Shown: positions 14,675 to 19,498 of the stretch, piece after piece | Numbering within the stretch: position 1 is the stretch's first letter | How the letters are laid out: every line of letters begins with the position of its first letter | DNA from: an uncultured Prevotella sp. | GTDB taxonomy: Bacteria; Bacteroidota; Bacteroidia; Bacteroidales; Bacteroidaceae | DNA length: 19,498 bases | NCBI GenBank assembly: GCA_934256705.1 | Contig: CAKQPF010000064.1 | Coordinates: 1-19,498, forward strand | Direction of reading: 5' to 3' | The notes under the pieces: generated by a model | Databases searched by the model: none | The model's input: the letters and a program-made list of their open reading frames with translations, nothing else | What the model was told of the DNA's origin: nothing | Made by a program: the position numbers and the translations under genes

Positions 14675-16747
14675 TTAGTTTTTGCGAAGCACCACCGCTG
14701 AACGTGCCGGGATATAGAGTTTGAGCCACTCTTTCTTGTCCTTGACATAGAGTTCGTCGTAGGTGGTGAGATGAGTCATGGAGTCATCAGAGAGACCATT
14801 TCCTCCAAATTCCTTCGCATCTGTATTGAGCACAACGCTGTACGAACCGGTAGGTACAAGGAATCCGTAGTCCGTATAGGAACGGTTTGGCGAGAAATTG
14901 AACACGAAGATAAGGTCACCGCGAGAGAATGCGAGCACTTGGTCTCCGTCATTATGCCAGATTTCCTGCACTGGAGTCTTGTTGAAGTTCTTCTCACTCT
15001 TGATTACATTGAGCATCGCGCGGTCAAAGTCACCGAGATAGTGATAGCACAACTCCTTATTATCCACCAGATTCCACTGTCTGCGAGCATATTTATGGCT
15101 CCAGCCGTTTCCTTCACGAGGGAAGTCTATCCATTCAGGATGTCCGAACTCATTGCCCATAAAGTTGAGATAGCCGCCATTCATGGTAGAGGCTGTCACG
15201 AGACGTATCATCTTATGCAGCGCTATGCCACGATGTGCCACGTCATTCTCGTCACCTTTCTTGAAATGCCAGTACATATCCGAGTCGATAAGACGGAAGA
15301 TAATGGTCTTGTCGCCCACGAGAGCCTGGTCGTGCGACTCAGCATATGAGATGGTCTTCTCGTCCTTTCTGCGGTCTGTCAGCTTCCAGAATATGTCGAA
15401 TGCACCCCAGTCCTCGTCCTTCTTCTCCTTGATCATCTTGATCCAGTAATCAGGGATTCCCATTGCAAGGCGATAGTCGAAGCCCATTCCGCCATCATCA
15501 AACTTAGCCGCAAGTCCTGGCATTCCGGACATTTCCTCTGCTATGGTGATGGCATTCTTGTTCACTTGATGCACAAGGATATTGGAAAGTGCGAGATAGC
15601 ACATCGCATTATCATCCTCTCCACCATTGAAATAATCGCCATATCCGCAGAAATCCTGTCCAAGGCCATGGTTATAATACAGCATTGAGGTCACTCCATC
15701 ATAGCGGAAACCATCGAAATGGAACTCGGTAAGCCAGTATTTGCAGTTGGAAAGCAGGAAATGCATCACCTGATCCTTGCCATAATCGAAGCAGAGAGAG
15801 TCCCACTGATTATGCTCACGACGTGCTCCCGGATAGAAATACTGGTTTGGATCGCCACAGAGATTGCCCAGTCCTTCATTCTCATTCTTCACGGCATGTG
15901 AATGAACGAGGTCCATTATGACTGCAATGCCATGCTTATGAGCCTCATCTATGAGGGCTTTCAGTTCTTCCGGTGTGCCGAATCTGCTTGAGGGGGCAAA
16001 GAAATTGCTCACATGATAGCCGAACGAACCATAGTATGGATGCTCCTGCACCGCCATCAACTGTATGCAGTTATATCCATCCTCAATGATACGAGGCAGC
16101 ACATTGTCCTTGAACTCAGTATAACTGCCCACTTTCTCCGCATCCTGAGCCATGCCCACATGAGCTTCATAGATCAGAAGTGGAGAGACTGTCGGCTTGA
16201 AAGTCTTCTTCTTCCATACATATTCATGCTCAGGAGCCCACACCTGTGCAGAGAACACCTTGGTCTCTTCATCCTGCACGACACGTCGGCACCATGCAGG
16301 AATGCGCTCTCCCTGTCCTCCATCCCAGTGGACTGACATCTTATAGAGCTGTCCATGCTGCATAGCCTTTGCAGGAAGTTTCAGTTCCCAACTGTCAGAA
16401 TTCTTTATTCGCTTGGCTGCAAATTTCTTTTCTTCCTTCCAACCGTTGAAATCTCCTATGAGATAGATCTCTGTAGCGTTAGGAGCCCACTCACGGAACA
16501 CCCACCTGCCTTTGTCGTCACGGTGAAGTCCGTAGTATTCATGACCGTTGGCAAAGTCTGACAACGTCATCTTACCATTGTTTGTGAGATGATTTATCAT
16601 CCACAAAGCATGGTCATGACGACCGCGAATCGCATTTTCATAAGGCTCAAGCCATGGGTCTGCAGCCACGATGCCTATATGTCGTGGTGCCTTCTTGACC
16701 GTCTTGCGAGCCTTTGCTGACTTTGCAGTTTTCTTTTTTTCCACCAT
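14675..16747 (-). CDS. glgB: 1,4-alpha-glucan branching enzyme (GH13)
   Basis: A 690-residue enzyme that introduces alpha-1,6 branches into glycogen. The N-terminal ~20 residues are Lys/Ala-rich. A CBM48-like domain (about 68-170) has FREWAPNATEIYLIGDFNGW (84-103). The GH13 barrel shows YEAHVGM (193-199), VIMDLVHSHAV (276-286), FDGFRYDGVTSM with nucleophile D350, acid/base E404 in IAEEMSG, and SYAESHDQALVGDK with H472/D473. The C-terminal beta domain ends VVLRKN. The SHDQALVGDKT and IAEEMSGMP variants resemble eukaryotic-type branching enzymes more than the E. coli GlgB form (from memory). It lies 20 bp after the yhcH-like gene and 14 bp before the DUF6057-like gene. No other glycogen gene is in the window. 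Confidence 0.97.
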   Translation of the reverse strand: MVEKKKTAKSAKARKTVKKAPRHIGIVAADPWLEPYENAIRGRHDHALWMINHLTNNGKMTLSDFANGHEYYGLHRDDKGRWVFREWAPNATEIYLIGDFNGWKEEKKFAAKRIKNSDSWELKLPAKAMQHGQLYKMSVHWDGGQGERIPAWCRRVVQDEETKVFSAQVWAPEHEYVWKKKTFKPTVSPLLIYEAHVGMAQDAEKVGSYTEFKDNVLPRIIEDGYNCIQLMAVQEHPYYGSFGYHVSNFFAPSSRFGTPEELKALIDEAHKHGIAVIMDLVHSHAVKNENEGLGNLCGDPNQYFYPGARREHNQWDSLCFDYGKDQVMHFLLSNCKYWLTEFHFDGFRYDGVTSMLYYNHGLGQDFCGYGDYFNGGEDDNAMCYLALSNILVHQVNKNAITIAEEMSGMPGLAAKFDDGGMGFDYRLAMGIPDYWIKMIKEKKDEDWGAFDIFWKLTDRRKDEKTISYAESHDQALVGDKTIIFRLIDSDMYWHFKKGDENDVAHRGIALHKMIRLVTASTMNGGYLNFMGNEFGHPEWIDFPREGNGWSHKYARRQWNLVDNKELCYHYLGDFDRAMLNVIKSEKNFNKTPVQEIWHNDGDQVLAFSRGDLIFVFNFSPNRSYTDYGFLVPTGSYSVVLNTDAKEFGGNGLSDDSMTHLTTYDELYVKDKKEWLKLYIPARSAVVLRKN

Positions 16748-16767
16748 AATAGCAGTGTTTTATGACG

Positions 16768-17217
16768 TTAGCAAACTTTCACTTTGAAGATAGCCTTCTT
16801 CACCTGTGGCGCTGCACAGATACATGGTGCATGGCCATCCTGCGGGAAGAATATTGCCATCATGCCTGGACGACAGGTGACATAGCTTGACCCTGGCACG
16901 CCCGGATACTTCGTAATGTCCTTTTCTGCATTGTACTCTGCCTCTGGAAGGTCTTCGAGAGGGAGGTAACCATAGGTCTCCTCCTCGTCGAGAGGTATCT
17001 GGATGTCAATCATATTGACGTGTGTCTCCATCACAGCCTCATCAGGTGTCTTGCCTTTAGCGGTCGTGATATTGACGAAAAGGTCTTTGTCCTGGATGTA
17101 ATGTTTGCCTTCTTCCATTGCAGCGAGGTCATGCTCTGCTATATACTTTACCACCTCTGCAAAGAGGGGATTCATTCCTACGTAGTTCTTGAGGTTTTCA
17201 ATTGTGTCTATTACCAT
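16768..17217 (-). CDS. YhcH/YjgK/YiaL (DUF386) family protein
   Basis: A 149-residue cupin-like protein of the YhcH/TabA/EbgC group, small sugar-metabolism proteins that bind a metal and in some members act on sialic-acid or sugar anomers. The recognisable run is ETHVNMIDIQIPLDEEETYGYLP (84-106), then PGMMAIFFPQDGHAPCICA with the histidine and carboxylates expected to bind metal. It is the first gene of the operon with glgB, so a role in sugar handling is plausible but the substrate is unknown. No exact promoter was found; TTGCTTTG at 17272-17265 differs by one base from the -7 consensus and lacks a clear -33 box. Confidence 0.88.
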   Translation of the reverse strand: MVIDTIENLKNYVGMNPLFAEVVKYIAEHDLAAMEEGKHYIQDKDLFVNITTAKGKTPDEAVMETHVNMIDIQIPLDEEETYGYLPLEDLPEAEYNAEKDITKYPGVPGSSYVTCRPGMMAIFFPQDGHAPCICAAPQVKKAIFKVKVC

Positions 17218-17321
17218 AGTCTAAGCTGTATTTTATGAGTTGTTGTTTTCTTTTTTCTTAATGCCAAAGCAAAGGGGAAGTGCGACGAACACAGCATCAC
17301 AGAAGCTATATCGAGCAACTA

Positions 17322-18431
17322 TCATTTTGCCTCACGCATGCCCTGGACATACATTCCCGTGGCAGTGACATTGCCATTACGGTCTTTTTCCACAAAGTTT
17401 CCATCGCGAAGGTCATCCTTATAGGTTCCTTCAAAGCGTGTTCCGTCCTTTGTTTCTTCTATTGCCTTGCCGTTTCGTTTGCCGTTCTTATAGATGCCAC
17501 GGAATTTTGAGCCGTCGGCATAATGGATTATTATCTCGCCGTCAAGGTTGCCATTACGGAATGTGCCGTCAAAGATGTCGCCATTCTTGCGAACTATCTT
17601 TCCTTTTCCATTCGCTTTGTCTGACTTCCAATGCCCCGTGTATGTATCGCCATTGCGCCATGTGTAAGTGCCTTGGCCATCTTTGTCACCATCCACAAAA
17701 TGACCTACATACTTATCTCCGTTAGCACACTTGAACACTCCTTCGCCTGTGCGCTCTCCCTGCACGTAGTCGCCTTCATATACGTCTCCATTATGGAATT
17801 TATATATGCCTCGACCATCCTGGATGTCATTGCGCCACTGACCGATATACATGTCACCGGAAGCGTATTTGAACTCTCCTTTGCCTGAACGCTGGTTGGC
17901 CACCCACTGTCCGTCGTAGGTCGTTCCGTCGTTCCAGTCGAAGAATCCCTTGCCATTCTTCATGTCATCCTGCCATTCACCGTTGTAGAAAGCACCGCCG
18001 GAATAGGTATATTTTCCTTTTCCATGACGCTTGTCCTGCTGCCAGTCGCCTTCATACTTGTCGCCATTGTAGTAATACATCGTTCCGCGCCCCTGCTGAT
18101 AGTCACGAAACCAAAGTCCGTCATAGCGGTTGTTGTTGGCAAAATAATAGATACCCTTGCCGTGCTGCTGGTCTTGGAACCACTGGCCTTCATACTTCTC
18201 TCCGTCCGAAAACTGATAGACGCCGAAGCCCTGTCGCTTTCCCTTGACATATTCGCCTTCAAAGGTATCTCCATTCTTGAATTTTGCAAAGCCCTTGCCG
18301 TTTGGTTTGCCTGCCACCATCTCGCCTCGATAGTCAGCACCTTCATGCGTGACACAAGATCCGAGCGTAACCTTTTGGGCGGAAAGGTTTAGCGACATTC
18401 CAAGCAATATGATAGTTAATACTTTTTTCAC
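17322..18431 (-). CDS. Exported MORN-repeat protein
   Basis: A 369-residue protein made almost entirely of MORN repeats. The first 18 residues (MKKVLTIILLGMSLNLSA) look like a Sec signal peptide cut before QKVT; the lack of a lipobox cysteine argues against a lipoprotein. From residue 34 to 355 there are 14 consecutive 23-residue units of the form Y-x-G-x-W...G-x-G...NGD-x, with only units 12-14 degenerate, then a 14-residue tail. MORN arrays form an elongated beta-hairpin ribbon and usually bind proteins or lipids; no enzyme domain is present. The start is GTG 18431; the next ATG lies inside the signal peptide. Its own promoter (18459-18490) and the 100-bp gap before the yhcH-like gene suggest a single-gene unit, divergent from kdsB. 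Periplasmic or surface location is inference. Confidence 0.9.
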   Translation of the reverse strand: MKKVLTIILLGMSLNLSAQKVTLGSCVTHEGADYRGEMVAGKPNGKGFAKFKNGDTFEGEYVKGKRQGFGVYQFSDGEKYEGQWFQDQQHGKGIYYFANNNRYDGLWFRDYQQGRGTMYYYNGDKYEGDWQQDKRHGKGKYTYSGGAFYNGEWQDDMKNGKGFFDWNDGTTYDGQWVANQRSGKGEFKYASGDMYIGQWRNDIQDGRGIYKFHNGDVYEGDYVQGERTGEGVFKCANGDKYVGHFVDGDKDGQGTYTWRNGDTYTGHWKSDKANGKGKIVRKNGDIFDGTFRNGNLDGEIIIHYADGSKFRGIYKNGKRNGKAIEETKDGTRFEGTYKDDLRDGNFVEKDRNGNVTATGMYVQGMREAK

Positions 18432-18458
18432 GCTAATACTTATTTTTCAAATTCGTTA

Positions 18459-18490
18459 CAAATTTACTAAGAAAATATGATACTGACAAG
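18459..18490 (-). promoter_or_regulatory. Promoter of the MORN-repeat gene
   Basis: On the minus strand CTTG (18490-18487), a 20-bp spacer and TAAATTTG (18466-18459) match the consensus, with one change in the -33 box. The GTG start is 28 bp further on, giving a leader of about 20 nt. Confidence 0.62.
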
Positions 18491-18559
18491 AAAATAAGCG
18501 ATATTTTAAAAATTAAAAACATTTTATGACACAGAATATTCCATTACCCATTATTTTAC

Positions 18560-18567
18560 TACCTTTG
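18560..18567 (+). promoter_or_regulatory. -7 element of the kdsB promoter
   Basis: TACCTTTG fits TAnnTTTG exactly and is followed by CCGTGGAAAT, nearly the same as the block after the -7 box at 179-186. The -33 region near 18537-18540 (TATT) is poor. The implied leader is about 120 nt and contains the 16-bp repeats. Confidence 0.5.
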
Positions 18568-18642
18568 CCGTGGAAATACTTAATTGGTCGTTTTGACGAT
18601 ATGCTGACAGCCTTTATAATCAAGGCTACGCAACAGCAACAC

Positions 18643-18690
18643 AATCAACAAAACAACCAATCAACAAAACAACTAAACAACAAAACAACA
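18643..18690 (+). repeat. Three 16-bp A/C-rich tandem repeats in the kdsB leader
   Basis: Unit AATCAACAAAACAACC occurs at 18643-18658, again at 18659-18674 with the last base T, and at 18675-18690 as AAACAACAAAACAACA. The array ends 4 bp before the kdsB ATG. It leaves an unstructured leader almost without G or U. The 19-mer ACTAAACAACAAAACAACA spanning units 2-3 recurs at 3684-3702 before ssb. Confidence 0.75.
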
Positions 18691-18694
18691 TCCA

Positions 18695-19477
18695 ATGAAA
18701 TTCATAGGAATTATCCCAGCCCGCTATGCCTCTACCCGCTTTCCGGGAAAACCTCTTGCTGTCCTCGGAGGTAAGACGGTAATACAGCGTGTTTACGAAA
18801 AAGTGACTGAATGCCTCGAAGCCGCTTATGTGGCTACCGATGATGAACGCATCTTCAATCATGTGAAATCATGGGGCGGAAACGTGGTAATGACTTCCAC
18901 AAACCACAAGAGCGGCACAGACAGAATCGAGGAAGCCATAGAGAAAATCGGTGGCGACTACGACGTTATAATCAACATCCAGGGCGACGAACCGTTCATA
19001 CAGAAGAGCCAGATTGAGGAGGTATGCCGTTGCTTCGATGATGCTGACACTCAAATCGCTACGCTTGGCATCCCTTTCAAGAGCGACATCGACGTGATAA
19101 GCAACGCCAACTCTCCAAAGATTATCCTCGACAACAGGAGCTTCGCCATGTATTTCAGCCGTTCCGTCATTCCTTTCATCCGCGGTAAGGAGACTAAGGA
19201 ATGGCCTCTCGCCTACCCTTATCTCAAGCACATCGGTCTTTATGCCTACCGTCGTGAGGTGCTTCGCGAGGTCACTTCCCTACCTCAATCTTCGCTTGAG
19301 ATTGCCGAAAGCCTTGAGCAGCTGCGCTGGCTTCAGAACGGTTACAAGATAAAAGTGGGCACCACCGACATTGAAACCATCGGCATCGACACTCCGGAGG
19401 ACCTCGCCAACGCCGAGAAAGCCCACCAATTATCCCAAGCGGGTCTAACCATCGGAAATGAAAGGATAGTAAGGTGA
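18695..19477 (+). CDS. kdsB: 3-deoxy-manno-octulosonate cytidylyltransferase (CMP-Kdo synthetase)
   Basis: A 260-residue cytoplasmic enzyme that activates Kdo with CTP for lipid A-core assembly, marking a Gram-negative outer membrane. The nucleotide-binding opening IGIIPARYASTRFPGKPLA (4-22), VIINIQGDEPFI with the metal-binding Asp (~91-102), SRSVIPF, the HIGLYAYRREVL segment and IETIGIDTPEDLANAE near the C-terminus are diagnostic. Length is close to the usual ~250. It is divergent from the MORN-repeat gene and preceded by an A/C-rich repeat leader. A small GTGAT/ATCAC inverted repeat begins at the stop codon, but the window ends before a terminator can be judged. Confidence 0.97.
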   Translation: MKFIGIIPARYASTRFPGKPLAVLGGKTVIQRVYEKVTECLEAAYVATDDERIFNHVKSWGGNVVMTSTNHKSGTDRIEEAIEKIGGDYDVIINIQGDEPFIQKSQIEEVCRCFDDADTQIATLGIPFKSDIDVISNANSPKIILDNRSFAMYFSRSVIPFIRGKETKEWPLAYPYLKHIGLYAYRREVLREVTSLPQSSLEIAESLEQLRWLQNGYKIKVGTTDIETIGIDTPEDLANAEKAHQLSQAGLTIGNERIVR

Positions 19478-19498
19478 TGTAATATCACTGATTTACAG

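Noticed and set aside
18643..18690. Possible CRISPR-like array before kdsB
   Set aside because: The units are 16 bp, directly adjacent with no spacers, and low in complexity; it is a simple tandem repeat.

Overview
The window reads as a chromosomal segment of a Bacteroidales bacterium, most likely Prevotella/Segatella-like (inference from gene content; no 16S is present). Supporting signs are a GldE-type CNNM/CBS protein beside ssb, a DUF4295 small protein after rpmB-rpmG, a DUF6057-like membrane protein, an AAA-like/PD-(D/E)XK protein of a family common in Bacteroidetes, and five promoters of the Bacteroidetes type (TTTG, 19-20 bp, TAnnTTTG). Classical Shine-Dalgarno sequences are not evident before the genes inspected. 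Nearly every gene is on the minus strand; only the first and last coding genes are on the plus strand.

Layout. (1) 1-1850: a plus-strand AAA-like/PD-(D/E)XK protein, converging on gldE across a strong shared hairpin. (2) 1851-4282, minus: a conserved-looking 179-aa protein of unknown role, then ssb and gldE. The gap before ssb holds a long A/C- versus T/G-rich inverted repeat. (3) 4484-5045, minus: a four-tRNA cluster (Gly-GCC, Leu-CAG, Leu-GAG, Gly-GCC) with its own promoter and a clear intrinsic terminator. (4) 5119-9357, minus: an MFS transporter, glmS (glucosamine-6-phosphate synthase) and a NarL-like response regulator, probably three separate units. (5) 9405-10256, minus: the ribosomal operon rpmB-rpmG-DUF4295 with promoter and terminator. 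(6) 10448-13107, minus: map-tsaD-cinA (N-terminal Met removal, tRNA t6A synthesis, CinA-C/PncC deamidase) behind one promoter. (7) 13122-13316: a noncoding, long imperfect palindrome that may be a MITE-like element. (8) 13359-17217, minus: a compact yhcH-like, glgB, DUF6057-like operon. (9) 17322-18431, minus: an exported protein built almost entirely of MORN repeats. (10) 18560-19477, plus: kdsB (CMP-Kdo synthetase), preceded by three 16-bp A/C-rich tandem repeats.

Most of this is housekeeping: envelope precursors (glmS, kdsB), translation (tRNAs, L28, L33, map, tsaD), DNA binding (ssb) and glycogen (glgB). I found no complete new defence or biosynthetic system. The less ordinary items are the palindromic element at 13122-13316, the A/C-rich leaders of kdsB and ssb, a nearly identical 20-bp core-promoter/initiation block before two unrelated genes at opposite ends of the window, an SSB without the usual acidic tail, the secreted all-MORN protein, and the unrecognised 179-aa protein.
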